Assembly (NCBI GenBank): GCA_036583965.1 | Contig: JAZBQD010000034.1 | Coordinates: forward strand, 9,695,040-9,759,039 | Length of the DNA: 64,000 nucleotides | From: Prunella strophiata | Taxonomy: Eukaryota > Chordata > Aves > Passeriformes > Prunellidae | Direction of reading: 5' to 3' | The notes under the pieces: model-generated | What the model was told of the DNA's origin: nothing | Seen by the model: the letters and a program-made list of their open reading frames with translations, nothing else | Database searches by the model: none | Shown: positions 10,477-23,700 of the stretch, in pieces | Position numbering within the stretch: the stretch's first letter is position 1 | How the letters are laid out: every line of letters begins with the position of its first letter | Program-made: the position numbers and the translations under genes

Positions 10477-13400
10477 ATCTGAACACTAACCCAGCAGCCT
10501 GGTGATTAGAGGAGCTGCTGCCTGGGCTCGGGGTCTCTTCTGGGCAGCAAAAGTCTCCAAACATCTTGAAACAAATGTCAAACTATTAAAGGAGGCTTGC
10601 GTGGTGCAGGGAATTGCAAAAGCACTGTTTGGAGAGGTCCGGGGGGAGGGTGGGTGGGACATCTAGCGCTGGGAGGGTGGCAGGTGACCAGATTAGCAAG
10701 TCATCAAGATGCCAGCAGAGAGACAAAGGAGGGGAGCACATCCTGCTAACCTGCAGGGGTGGGACAATGCAAGAGGACCCTCAGATCAGGCAGGGCAGGA
10801 GAGAGGAGCAGAGCTCTGCTGGGTGGGGCTGGAGGTGATCTGCCAGCCCAGCTTTTCCAGAGCCCTCTGATCTCCGTGCCAAGGGAGGATTCTTTACAGG
10901 GTGCCCGGGGAAAGCAACCCAGCATTTGGGTGCCAGGAATGCAGCAAGCCCCTGCTCTGCTGCGTTTTCAGAACATTTCCCCTCTTCTCCCGTGGCTCAG
11001 GGCACACATGCACTAGAAAGCATAAAGGGCTTGGCTTTGACCAACTTCAATAAAGCATGGAAGGGGGGAAAGATAGATGGGCACAGATGGGAGGAAATGC
11101 TTTCAGGAGAGACTGCTTGAGAAAGGCAAATAAAGGATGTTAAAGCTCTGAGCACCCATGCACAAATGGCTTGAAAAATTGACTTCATTTTCCCCTTGCC
11201 CCCACCAAGTATCTCCTCACTGCTCTGCCATAGTTCAGGGTCACCTGAGTCCAAAGCCTCATGCCCTCAAACCACGAATACGCTCCACAAACCACAGTGC
11301 AGGGCCTGGGAATAACACAACCCACTTGAATGAAGAAATCTGAAAAAAAATAATATGTGTGCTGCACCACAATTACAGGTAGAGAAGGTATTTGAGGTGG
11401 TTAGTAAACATGTCAAAAAATAAATACAGCTATTCAGTCAGCAAACAGCTGCGTGATTATAACCAGGGAAATCTACCCCAGCCCAAAACCAGCTGAGACC
11501 CAACAACATGCGCTTATTAAGGAGTGGTATTTTATTTTGTGTGCACATTTTTTGGAAGGAGGTTGAAAATATTTTGCCCACTCTTTATTTTAGGAAGGTG
11601 AAATGTCCCTGGTGGATTTCAAAAGCCAACCTCTCGGGTATGTGTTCTCCATGCCAAGACACTGAGTCACGAAGGGATCGGAGGAAGCTGTTGGAAGTCC
11701 AGACAGGGGATAAAACAGCTGTAATTGAGGAGCCAGCTCAGCTCTGTCTGCTAATAACCACACAGCCCTTCCCTGCCCTCAGCCTACAAGCTGAGGTCTT
11801 TGCTTGCTGCCACTTTCACAGGCTCTCTGGTTGTTGCTTGGGGTCAAACTTGTCCACACCTATTCCTTTCTGAATGACTGCTTGTGTCCCAGCCAAGCCT
11901 GGGGTCAGGGAGTGTGCCTGCAGGCTGGGAGCTCTGTCCTTCCTGCATGTTTCCCAGCGGGAGCTGACAGCCCCCAGACACGTCTGCAGGACCCTTGGGT
12001 TTGCAGGGACACATTGCTGCTCTCCAAACTTCTCCAAGCACGTCTTTGTCCACCCTGGCACTGTCATGTGTGGTAGCAGTGTGGGACACGGCTCTGGTCA
12101 CAGTCTTGCCTTTGGTTTGGTGCACGTGGGGTTGCTGATGGCTGTGGAGGGCTTGCAGAATGAAGGGGCTTGTGATCCACAGGGATCACAGGGCAGGGTG
12201 GTACACAGCACGTGTGGGGTCTAGATGTGGGAAGTTCCCAAGCTGTTTGCCCAAGGAAGTTTCTGCCTCTGGCTGCTGGTGTTTACACCATGGTGGTGGA
12301 GCAGGGACAAGAGGAAAGGTGCTCTGGTTGCTCTTCAGCTGTGGCAGCTCCTCACCTGACATGTTTCATGGCTGCTGATCCCATCCAGAACATGAGCTGC
12401 AGGCACGATGCTCCTTCTGCCTCGGCTCCAGAGCAGGGTGGGATGGGTGGCCAGGGACAGGACCCTTGTGACCCCCAACAAGTAACTCTGGTGTGTCTCA
12501 TGGGTCAGAGCGTTGGCTGAAAGTGAAAGTCATGTTTAGAAGGATAATCTTCATGGCCCAGTTCAGAAGCTGAGCTGAATTTCCCTGCTAGGAGTGCCCT
12601 GTCAAAAGAGCTTTCAAGCCTTTTCCCTCCTGGAAAGAGCCCTGGGGGCACCACCTGGACTGAGCAGAGAAAGGAATATGGAGAAGATGGAGATGGGGCA
12701 GGACAAGGTGCAAGAGATAGATGGAGATGAAAGGTGTTGAGGAACAGTGAGGAGAGAAAATGTAAGCGTGGGCAGAGAGAGGCAAAGGGATAGCAGTGAA
12801 GGGACAGAGAAAGGGGTTCTTATTTCCAAGGGAAGATGAGTCAGGGGAGGGAGGTAGGAAGCAAAGGAAAATCTGAGGAGGGCTGAGAAGCAGAGGAAAT
12901 GACGAAATTAGCCTGTGGGGATTTGCTCAGTGGGGCCCCTGGTTGGGCAGCTCTGGGCGTGGAGGGGGTTGCCAGGTGCTGCTCGGCAGGGATTTGAGTC
13001 ACAGCAGATCTCACCACTGTCTGGGAAAAGTGCTGGGCTGCAGCCAGGAAGCACCAGGGGCAATATTGTCCATGGCCAGTGCCACTGTCCTCTGCCCCCA
13101 GCCAGGGGGCTCAGTGGGCTCGGGCTTTACAAGGACAAGGAGCTGCTTTGGGAACAGTCTGATTCAGGAATCCCGTTTTATTCTCCCCCCCCTTTGTTTT
13201 GCTGTTCTCTCCCCCCTCCTCCTTTTTCTTTGTCTGCTAATGCACAGCAGATGGGAGGAAATGCCATTTTAAATGCCACAGCATCCTGATGAAATGCGAT
13301 GGGTTATGGCAATCTCAGATGAATCATGGCATTGTTTTGTGCACAGGCCCTGCTGCTGCTCGGCCTGGCTTGGGCAGCTTTCTCCCTCCAGCTTTGCAAG

Positions 13401-16400
13401 TACACTGAGGATGGTTCAGGCCCCCCCACCAGCCTGGTGGCAGGTGCCCTCCCCGACCTGGGTGTCCAAGTCACATTCATTAATTTCACCAGCCACATTT
13501 CTGGAGGCCAATCCAAGCCCAGGAGACTTGGCCAGTGTTGAAGCCAGCATTTAGTTTTGAAACATCTGCTCCACATTGCCTTTGGGGACTTCAGGGGTTA
13601 TAAATGATACTCAGTTCTCATGTTATGTTCAAAGGATTTTTGCACAAGGTGGAAGAACAGGATCAAGGGAGCCTGACCTGGTGAATCACAGCCCTCCCCA
13701 GGACCTCCAGCTTATCCCTTGGCCCCTCTGGAAAGCTGTGTCCCCACACCTGCCTCCTGCTTGGCCCCACCGGAGGATGGACTCACAGAGCCAAACCTGA
13801 GGGCTGTGATGTGGCTGCTTGCTGTTGAGGCTTTGCTTGGGGTGATCAGATCATTTCCCCTAAGCTATGAGGCAGGCATCGAATAATATTGACTCACTCT
13901 CTGGCAGCTTGCTGCCAGATGAGAAGGAGCAGCTCAGAAGTGAAAAGAAAAATATTAAAATATATATGTACACATATTCCAACAGCTCCATCACTGGAAC
14001 TCAGAGTGACCCAGCCCTTTTAGTTTCAAACTAATTAACTGGGGGGAAAAAAGTCACCTCTAAGCCTGCGGAATATAAAGCAGTCTTTTAAATTTGGTAG
14101 CTGAAAGAACAGATTTGAGAACTCCAACGAGCAGGAGACGTGACATTAACATTTCGTTGCAATATGCTTAACAACCTCGATTGGAAGTGTCTCTGGCTGT
14201 GTCTCACTGCCTGTGTGTCTGCTGGCGTGGCAGCTATTCAGCGCTGGCACTGAACATCAAGTAGCATTAGGCCATTTGATTTCTCATTTTTTTTGGGGAG
14301 TAGATCCAATACACATGGATGCAGTGAGCAGAAGGGCTGTTGTTATTAATCAGCCCCCAGCTCAGCCCTGCTTTCCTGCAGGCTCCTGCTCTCCTTTGTA
14401 AGCTTATCCCTGTTAAAAGGCCTGGCAGCCTCGCGTGCAGCACAGGCCAACACCAACAGCCACAACAGCTCTGCTGTGTTGATCCAGGACTCAGCAGCTT
14501 TACCTGGGAGGAGAGGGAAGGGGCTCTGTTTGCCTTCATCAAGCCAGGGATCTGGGGTATTATTTTTCTCCCATCGGGCATCCTTTGCTGCTCCAACTGA
14601 AGTCAAAAGATGTGGGGCAGGAAAAGGGGAAGGAGGCATCAGGGGGAGGCAGGGGCTGCTTGTGCTGGGGTCTTGCTGCGGACCTGAGTTGTGGTTTGTG
14701 TCCTTCCAACATCCTGAGCTTCCTCAGCTCCATTCTGAGCAGAGAAAAACTCATGCTCCTGGTTAAGTGCCACAATACGAGACTGAGAAAGGAGGAACAA
14801 CTCCTTGTTTTTCAGCAGTGAGCTGCCCCACTGCTGTGGCTGTATCCTATTACTTTGCCTCAGGACAGTTGGCTCTTGCTTGTGCTCCCACCAAACCAGC
14901 AGCATTTGTCCCCCCGGCCTGGCAGTCTCTGTCCCACAGTCCCTGACCGTAACCACCACCTGTGGCCAGCTAGTTTGCTCTGAATTCCCCCTGTGTAGAG
15001 TCTGGGAGGCTGGGAAAGAGAGGAAGGCTTGCTGGGAAGGCTCAGCAGGATGGATCACCCTGGGGGGGATCACTGAGGAGCATCACTGTGCAGCAGCATG
15101 TCCCACCACCCTCCCTGTGGCACCATCCTAGTGGGGAACAGCCATGTGCCAGCAGTGGGGATGCAGCAATCTGAAAACAGGGTTAAAAAGAGAGAAAAAA
15201 AGTAAGAATTTAGACTTCTCTTTCTGAGGGTTTCTGCTTTGTACATTAGCATCCCTTCCTGGTCCCCTTGTGCCTGAATGTGGCTGCTGGGCACGAGAGA
15301 GCCCCATTAATGGGCTCTTGATGTGTGTTTATTTCGTTTAGCACATCCTGAGAGCCGTGGTGAGAGCCTCAGAGACGTTCATTACGCTGATTGCTTTCCC
15401 TGCTTATGAAGATGGAAAAAGCCACAGTGGTTAACGGAGTGGAGTGGACAGATGCCAGATGCATTAGTGCTCTGGGCAGTCATGGAGGGCTCCTTCCTGA
15501 GGAGTTTTGCCTCAGGAGGAGGAGAGTTGAGAAGAACGTGGAACATAGCTTCCCCAGGACTTGCACTCATTGACCAAGTGGCTCTGGGTTGAGGGGGGAC
15601 CCCAGAAGGGACATGACACCCTGCAGGGGTCTACCCTGCTCTGGCAGGGCTCAGTCTGAAGGCAGGGGAGATTGTGTGAGCACATCCAGCATGAGCCTTG
15701 CCTTGTGTCACAGTGCTGCCAGCCCTTCCTGATGCTTGTGGCACGAGCAGCCAGGGGTGGGCAGGGCAGTGGTCCTGCTCACAGCATCCTCATCCTCTAA
15801 AAGGGTGAGTGCTGAGCCAGCCTGACTGGCTGCAGCCCAAACTCTCTGCCCCTGGCCAGGAGAGGCAGCCACAGAGAGGGGGGGTGGGTCAGGTCACCCA
15901 GCACAGCCTCTGTTCTCTGTCAGCACAAGCTCTGCCTGTCCTCTGCCAGACAAGAAGATGAGCAGGATGGAAAGCTCGTGCTCCTGGTACCCAAACCTGT
16001 CTGCTCCTGGGCTTCCCAGGTGAACTGTGAGGAACTTTGCTTCTGATCAAGTGGGACACAAGTCCCACACTGGCTCCAAGCACATTCTCCAGACTGATGT
16101 AACTTTGATGTACCAGAAAAACTCAAGTTTAAGGCAGGAGCAACATGTACACACGAAGAAGTAACATGTGGAGGGACCAGATTTGGACCTGCCCTCATGG
16201 GGACAGCCAAGATGGGCTTCTGTAGCAACATTAGCCCCTGTTTTCCCTGCCTTGCTGAGGGGGCAGCATGGCCAGAGATGCCCGTTTATCTGTGTATGAC
16301 AACAATACACAGGAATTGCAAACAGATTTTTGCCTTATCTTGCTCGAGGCTTGTTGCAGTACAAGGATTTATTTTGGCTTTTCTGCCAAAAAAATGTATG

Positions 16401-19044
16401 CAGAGATTCCACCAAAGCACATATATATATGTTTCTCTTGGGAACAGAAGAAAACCATTATCTGAAAAAGCCCTGCACTGTTATTAATCTCTGGGGCTTT
16501 ATCCAAGTTTCATTAGGAATCTGGACATACTTGAAATGGCTTTCAGATAAAGCTGAATGAATCTCTCTCTGTCTCAGAGGCTTAATTTCCTAGCTGAGAT
16601 TTGGGTGGGTTGGGAATTGGGTAGGAGATTTTCAGCCACCTAAACCGGGAAGGAGGGAGAGCCTTAAAGCAACCCAATCTGAATGACTTGCAGGCACTTT
16701 CCATGGCTTGCTGGGAGTGTGGGGTGAGCAGGGATGTCTTGGTCGAGGGAAGCTCTTCCTTCAACTTGAAATTGCCTTGGGGACTCCTGGCTTATGGGGC
16801 AGGAGAGCTGGGAGAGCCAGTTCTCTGGGGTTGGACAGCCTCCCCTAATCCCTGGGAGAAAAAGGCCAAAGCAGGGATGCTGGAATAAGGAGGATGCTGA
16901 AGGCACTCCCCTGCCTTCCCTGGACCAGGGGTCCTGGATGTGGCCACCTCAAAAGCCACAGCAAGCCTGCCAGTCCTTGTAAGCCACAAGAGGGTGACAA
17001 AGTGCCATCCTGTGCTGTGGTGACCCAGGACAAACCCAAAGGTGTCCCGGGCTGGCAGAGGACAGCAGTCCCATTTGGAGGGCAACCAGAGACTCTTGGA
17101 AAGTCCTTGATGAAGTCCTGGATGGGAGAGAGTGCTGGCTGGAAATAGGATTCTGGTACTCAGGAGCTAGCGACTTTTTATTCCACCTAGCTTTAGTTAG
17201 TATCAGTTCTGGCATCAGCAAACCATTTTTGTTGCCAAAAGCAGGGGGGGAACTCCCCAAAATTGATGTAGCAGACAGGGAGAGAAGCCTTGCCCTTGCT
17301 CCCACTCGGTGGTCTAATGTGAAACCCATGTTTTATAGTAGTTTTGGAAAAACAGAGAGCTGCTCCATGTCTGTCTTTTGTGCTCATGGACAGCCAAACC
17401 TGCACCTTCCAGTGCTCCAAACGTGCTGGGGCTCAGACACATGGATTGGTGGAGGAGCCACCTGAACTCAGACAAGTTTGGGATGGAGGCAGCTTGGAGC
17501 CACTAGACAGGATGCTCCAGGAACATCTGTGCCACCTGAAGTGATACTGAAAAGGGAAGATGCTCCTGTTCCTCTTTCTGCTTAGGATACCCCCAAGGTG
17601 CCAGTTCATGTGTGCTCACCCTGGACATGTCACACCTCACAGGCTGCAGCCTTCTGTCCACAGCCATGTACTGCTGGTTGTCTTTTGGCCCTGTGGGGAC
17701 TCTGTTGCAGACTCCAATCCTTGTGGCCTTCCCTGAGGAGAACCAGTGGTCCCTTCTGCCTCTTCTCTCTCCCTCTGAGACAGCAGCATCGCCCATGGTG
17801 CAGTGTGGTCAGGGACTGGGGAGCTTCCTGCAGGATGATCTTTGCAATTCTGCTTCTAGAAGGACAACCCATGCTTCTGAGCAGCTGTCCAAGACAGAAG
17901 ACTGAAGTGCTCTGGGAGGTTTCAAGGTGGTGTCTCATGCTCCCCTGTCCCAGGAGGCTGGGGCAGTGGGTGTGGGCTCGGCAGCAGCTCCAGCCTGGAG
18001 CACCAGCCAGCTCCCTCAAAACTTCATCTGGGCTGGGCTGGGGCGAGCCCGCAGTGCAGGAGGGTGGCTCTGCCAACCTCTGATCTTACCTGCTGCTGAG
18101 AGCAGCTGGTGGGGGCTGGCCCTGCCTCCCTGGGAAGGTCGGGCTGCCTGGCTGGGCAGCTGGGCAGCATTTTCCCACAGAGTGTGGATTCCTTTTACCC
18201 CTCGTGCTGTTGCAGGAGTGCATGTATGGATATGGTATATTGGGATGTATATTTGCAAATCCCCTCACTCCTAGCTGTTGTTTGTGCTGTCATTGGTAAC
18301 AAGGCAAGGGGACAAAGGGGTGATTGCCCCCTAAGTGCTTCGGGAGGTGCACGTGTGGCAGGGACATGGGGTGATGTGAAGGAGGGTGTGTGCTGGGTAA
18401 CACAGGCTTTTCCTTGCAGCTGCAACTTCTCCACTGAGTTTACACTCCAAGGAGATTCTTCTCTGTTCTCTTTAAATACTAGAAGTAATTAGAAGCTGCT
18501 TATGAGTAATTGCTTGGACTAAGGAGTCTGGTTTCATTTAAGTGGTTGGTATGAAATGCCTGATGGTTTGATAGGGGAAAAAAGACTCCTCTTTTAGACT
18601 CCCAGGAGCTGCCATGGGGTTAAAGCCCACCTTTCCTCACCCATCTGGGACTGTGAAGCCCTCCAAGAGGGAGGTGGGAGAAAATATTTTCTCCCTTGAG
18701 AAGGGTGGGGAAGGTGGAAGAGGGGCTGGTTATGCCAAAACTAACAGGACCCGGGGTTTTGGTGAGGAACAGCTGATCCCACGCTTACCTTCAGTCCCAC
18801 AGCAACATACAGGAACATTTTCTGCCACTCCCCAAGGCAGAACTGTGAAAGCCTAAAGCCAATGTTAACGACCGGCTTGCAACACGCTGCCTTTTACCGA
18901 CCTCAGTGAAAATTGTGACAATAAATCTGCCTCAGGCTCCAGTCGTTAAGTTGTCCTCAATACCACAAAAATCCCTGCAGATTTCGTGTTTACTTTGGCC
19001 CTGCAAACGCTGTGCTCTGTTACAGTGTTAATGGCAAGAGAGAT

Positions 19045-19165
19045 TGTCGGGGCCCTGGCCGCGGCGGCGCGGGTTCGGATGAGCCGGCGGCAGGGAGCGG
19101 GTGGAGGGAGCGGGCTCCGCTCGGTGCGTTCAGCACATTCTATCAGCTTATCCGATCCGTAGGCA
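19045..19165. promoter_or_regulatory. Isolated CpG-rich patch in the intergenic region
   Basis: More than ten CpGs fall within about 120 bp (GGCCGCGGCGGCGCGGGTTCGG and neighbours) in otherwise CpG-poor sequence, about 10 kb from either promoter. It could be an orphan CpG island, an enhancer or an unannotated promoter. Nothing in the sequence decides between these. Confidence 0.35.
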
Positions 19166-20484
19166 GATGAAACACTGCGAGTCAGGCGGGGTGAGAAGAG
19201 ATTTCCCAACAGGGTAAGCAGGCATTTGGAGGCAGGAGGAGTGTGGGAACTGCAAGGGAGAGGAAGGTTTGGGACCTGGAGCTGGGGAAGGCTCTGTTCC
19301 CTTCTCCTGGCCGAGAGCTCAGGCTGAGGGGCAGGACCAGGTGTGTGGCATTTCCTGGCACAAGGTCTGTATTTGTCCCACTCCTCGTGCTGGAGGCACA
19401 TCCTGATGCATCCCAGAGACCATCCTGGAGATGCTGAGGAGCTGGACCGGGGCTGACCTGCGCAGCCGTTCCCATGTTATCCTCGCATCCCTGGGCTCTG
19501 GTCACCTAGCAACTGTGCATCAGCTCGCACAGCAGCCTTAAATAAATGGTGTTCAGCAGGACTGTGAACCCTGCCGGGCCCCACATCCGCATCCCCACTG
19601 CTGCAGCCTCGGCTCTGGCAGCTCTGCAGTTGCCAGCACAGTCTGTCATGTGCTGCCAGGGCAGCTACATAATCCGTGCTCATGCTTTCCCCTTCCTGAA
19701 TCCCCTCCATCATCCCGGATTTAAGGCAGTCCTGTGGCACCTGGTACACTGGGAGCTGCTTTCAGCATATTTGAGAATCAACTTCTCCCAGGGTGGGATC
19801 CCAACCCTGCCTTGACTTGGAGCTGCACCCCCTGTTTTCATTTAGCTTGGTGTTTAGGGGAGCTGAATATGGGTTATACCTTTCCATTTATAGTTTTAGC
19901 AAAGCATGATTGGATTTTGCTCCAGTCATTTTCTATCTTGACTAAAATGTCGGTTTTGAAGACCTATTATTAGCAATTTTTTGTATAGCTTCTGGATTAC
20001 TGCAGATAATCATGAATCACCCTCTGCAGTATTGATATAGGTACTCTAAGCCTCCCAACAACCACCCTGTAAGTTATGCCTGTGATTACAAGCAGAAAAC
20101 CCTCAATGGTAACAGGTGGGATTGGAATATGGGGATGGTGCTCCAGATCCAGTGTCTGCAGAGCACATTTCTCCTGTGTGTGGCAGGAGTCCTCATGTTG
20201 TGGTTCAGCTCCAGCTCCCAGTTCCAGCCTGGGACTTTGCTTCCAGTCCCTTCCAACCCCTTTCTCTACCTTTGTCCTGTTTGGTGCCCATGTTACCTTA
20301 CATGATCTCCCAGTGCTGGGTTTGGTGCTTTCTGTTTAGGAAGCTGCAGCTCTCTGGTGATTTTACTGGTGCCTGGTGGGCAGCTGCCTGCAGTGGAGTG
20401 AGCACAGCTCACCCTGACCCATGGCTCCAGGAGGAGGCTGCTCCAGGCTCCTCTGCTTCGGAATGAAGTTATTTGCACCCATCA

Positions 20485-20725
20485 TAAAATCTTAGAATCA
20501 TTACCTTTGGAAAAGCCCTCTAAGATCATCACATCCAGCCATTAACCCAGAACTGGCAGTTTCACTCCTAAGCCATGTCCCTAAGCACCGAATCTATATG
20601 TTGTTTCAACACTTCCAGTGATTCCATCACTTCCCTGGGCAGCCTGTTTCAATGCTTGACTACCCTTTCAGTGAAGAAATTTTTCTCAACATCCAATCTA
20701 AACCTCCCCTGGCACAATCTCACCC
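20485..20725 (-). mobile_element. CR1 LINE fragment (3' end, minus orientation)
   Basis: TTAGAATCATTACCTTTGG at the left end, then CCCTGGGCAGCCTGTTTCAATG and GTGAAGAAATTTTTCTCAACATCCAATCTAAACC, are the hallmarks of the 3' part of avian CR1 elements read on the complementary strand. The element's 3' end is therefore at the left. Similarity fades after about 20725. The copy is diverged and carries no reverse transcriptase. It is the clearest marker that the source is a bird or another sauropsid. Confidence 0.85.
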
Positions 20726-20729
20726 TGCA

Positions 20730-23700
20730 GTGTTTGTCTGCAAATGCCATGTGCTGCCTCTGAGGAATCACTCCTGGAGTTTTCTGTTTGAGTGAAATAC
20801 TCCAGTGCTCTCCTCAGTAAATTCAGCTGAGAGAAACTGGGTTTTATTCTCATTATTCTGCTCTGTTTCCCATTCAGGAGGGAGGAATACAAGCTCCAAA
20901 GTTTAATCCTAGATTTCTCTGCTGGCAGAGCTCACTGCACAGCCAGGAAAGGAAGCTCTGCTCTGCTTTGGGCACAACTGATACAGCATCATGGTTGTCC
21001 TGGACTTCTTCTCTGCCAGTTTAAGGTCCATAGGTGTTTGGGTTTAAATCAGGACCTTCTGGTTTGACTCCTCTTGAGGAGCAATAGCAACAACAAGGCT
21101 GCTGTGTTACAAACCCAGGGTGAAGGGAAACGTGGGTGCTCAGCCTTCAAAGCTCCATTCCCTCACATCTTGCTTTCCACCCTGCTAAAATGTCTGTGGG
21201 CACCCTGGGCCTTCGAAGAAACTTCAAAGGAGGCAGCACACCCTCTTCTGTTAGCACTGAAGACTGATGAATAATAGAGTGGACCCACCCACTTGTACTT
21301 TAATCTGTCATGTTCTATGGAAATTAAGCCTTTCTTTTACAAGAAGGCAATTTGTGCTCTTGGCATCCTGGGTGAGAAAGAGCTCTCATCTCCTGCTGGA
21401 TTATTGATACCTTTTGTATTAAGCAATGCAGTGTCTAATTGGGCTCTTTGCCTGTTCTGAACCACTCCCCAGACAGCTCTCAACAGCACAGAGACCTTTG
21501 GAAAGGGTGGGAGCAGGAGCTTCCAACACCTGTGCCCAGGGCTTGCTGCTGCCTGCAGGGATGGGTGGGCAGAGAGCAGCTCGGGGTCTGGCCGGACTGT
21601 GCTCCCTGCCCTATTCCTGCTCCAGCAGTGTGGCTGTGGACAGCCTTGATGTCAAACTCTTTGAAATGCCACTCCTGAGCTTTCTGACTTCGTCTGCTGC
21701 CAGGATGGAAAACAACCCTTGGTGCTGGGGAGCAGCAGCATCTCTGCCGTGGTCCCCAGGGTGCTGAGGAAACACGTGCTGGATAAACAGGCGGCTGTTT
21801 GCCCGAAGGGGGCACAGGTGTGAGCCCTGCTGGCACGGGCAGGTGCGTTTTCCTTGTGTTCAAGTGGGGTTATAAACAAGCAGGGTGCTGCAGCCATCCT
21901 GCCCTGCCCTGCTGCGAGCTCAGCGCTGAGAAAGGGCTCCTTGTCTGGGGCAGGCACCTGAGCCAAGCTGGGGAGTGCTGGGCTTCATCCTCCTCGTGCT
22001 CCATGCCTTGTCTCAGGGCAGCAAGCAGAGCTCTGGGTGGGCACCCTGCCCACGGGCTGTCACATCTCCTGCCAGCCCAAACCCACTGGCTGCCTTTGAA
22101 GAGGCTGCACCTGAAAGGGGAGATGGAATTTAAGGGCAGGCAGGAGCCAGGAGGCTGCCCAGCCCTGGGGAGAGGATGGCCAGTCCCTTGCTCTGCTGTG
22201 GCTTGGGAGGAGAGCCAGGACTCTGGTGGGGTGTCAGGAGGACATGGAGGGGCTGGGGCTGCTCCCATGGACCAAGGAGTTTGCTGGGTCCCTGCATACC
22301 TGGTGACCATGGCTGCTCCAGGAGGGAAGCCTGTTCAGGGGCTCCACCAAAGGTGCTGGGTAGCAGCCTGGAATGGCTTTGGGATGGGGAGACATTTGCC
22401 AGGCAGGTGCTGGGAAGAATTGCTCTTTCTTTCCCAGCCCGGGTGAGGCTGAAAGTGATGCCAGCATCTTGCATACTTTGAGGATTGAGGCGTTTCTGTG
22501 TCTCCCATGATAAATCGTGTCAGGAATGAAGGTGGGGGAGTCCAAAATCAATAAGCTGGGGAAGCCAGTGTCAGGGTCACATGGCAGTGCTGCCAGAAAC
22601 CAGCTATGCTAAATGCTTAAATCCTTCCTTCCGCTGCCTTGGGACCTTTTCTGCTTCAAAGAGAGCCCTCGGAGGCCAGGGAACTGCTGACTCTTTTTTA
22701 ATACAATTTTTTTTTTTTTAGCAAGGCTGGAAGGTGAGTGTGTTGGGGGCAAAGTAAGGTCCACCCCAGGAACCTGAGCCATGAGACCCTGATGGGACCA
22801 GGCCATGCCCAGATGCTCTCAATCTTCTATCAAACACTGCCACAGCTGGGCAGGTTCCTCATCTCCAGCCTGTCCTGCCTGCAAAGCCAGACTTGAGTTG
22901 CTTCCTGTCACCCTCTCTGAAACCTGTGGGGGATCCACATCTCAAAGCATCCCTGGTTCACAGCAAAGGGAATTCTCCATCCAGACTGCCAAGCCACGAT
23001 GTGAGCCCTGGGGCTCTGCTGCACAGCTCCAGTGGGGAGTACCTCACTTTGGGGAGTGCTGGATTTTGGGCTGGAGAAGAGGGAGCAGGATGAGGAGGGA
23101 GAGCACCCAGGCGATGTGGAAAGCTTGCCATAAGGCATGGGAAGGAGGGAGCAGTGCCAAACCCATGGGCTCCTCTCCAGCTCTTCAAAGCAAGTCGTTA
23201 GAGGAGAGGAGAGGAGAAGGCGGCGAGCTGCAGTTTCCCAGAGGGTGGAGAAAAGCAAGGAAAAGAATATTATGTGAAGGAAGGGAAGCTGATGGACTGA
23301 AGTCTCCTGAATGAAAGGGAAGGAAGAAAACAAACATGAGCAGGAAGGCGTAGAAGTAATTTCACAGGAGGATTTGCAGAATCATTGAGATGCATCATCA
23401 CAGTGACCAAAAACAGAAGAAAAAATCCTTACCCTAAGAGGGACTTTTCTTATTCAGGGCTTTTATTTCCTATTTTGCTGGTAGTGCAGGACCTGGAGAG
23501 GAGGAAGGGGAACAGCAGTGTTTTGATGGGGAACAAACGCTAGCCAAGCCCAGCATGTGTTGTTATAGGCTATGGTTTACATTAGAAAAGGCTCTAATAC
23601 TGTGCTGTGGCTTCCAAGTGCATTTTGACGGTGATGATTATTTTCAACTGCTCAAATGGTGTGAAATACAGGCAGGGAATTTAAATAAAGACCATTTGGC

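Larger units (their letters stand above)
9500..20480. other. Intergenic region, left half
   Basis: This is about 11 kb between the divergent TCOF1 and ARSI promoters. Open frames are short, overlap on both strands and lack splice-site support or recognisable domains. It contains an A-rich tract (10425-10476), some AT-rich patches (for example 13950-13980) and a small CpG-rich patch at 19045-19165. I see no coding exon, tRNA or structured RNA. Confidence 0.6.
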
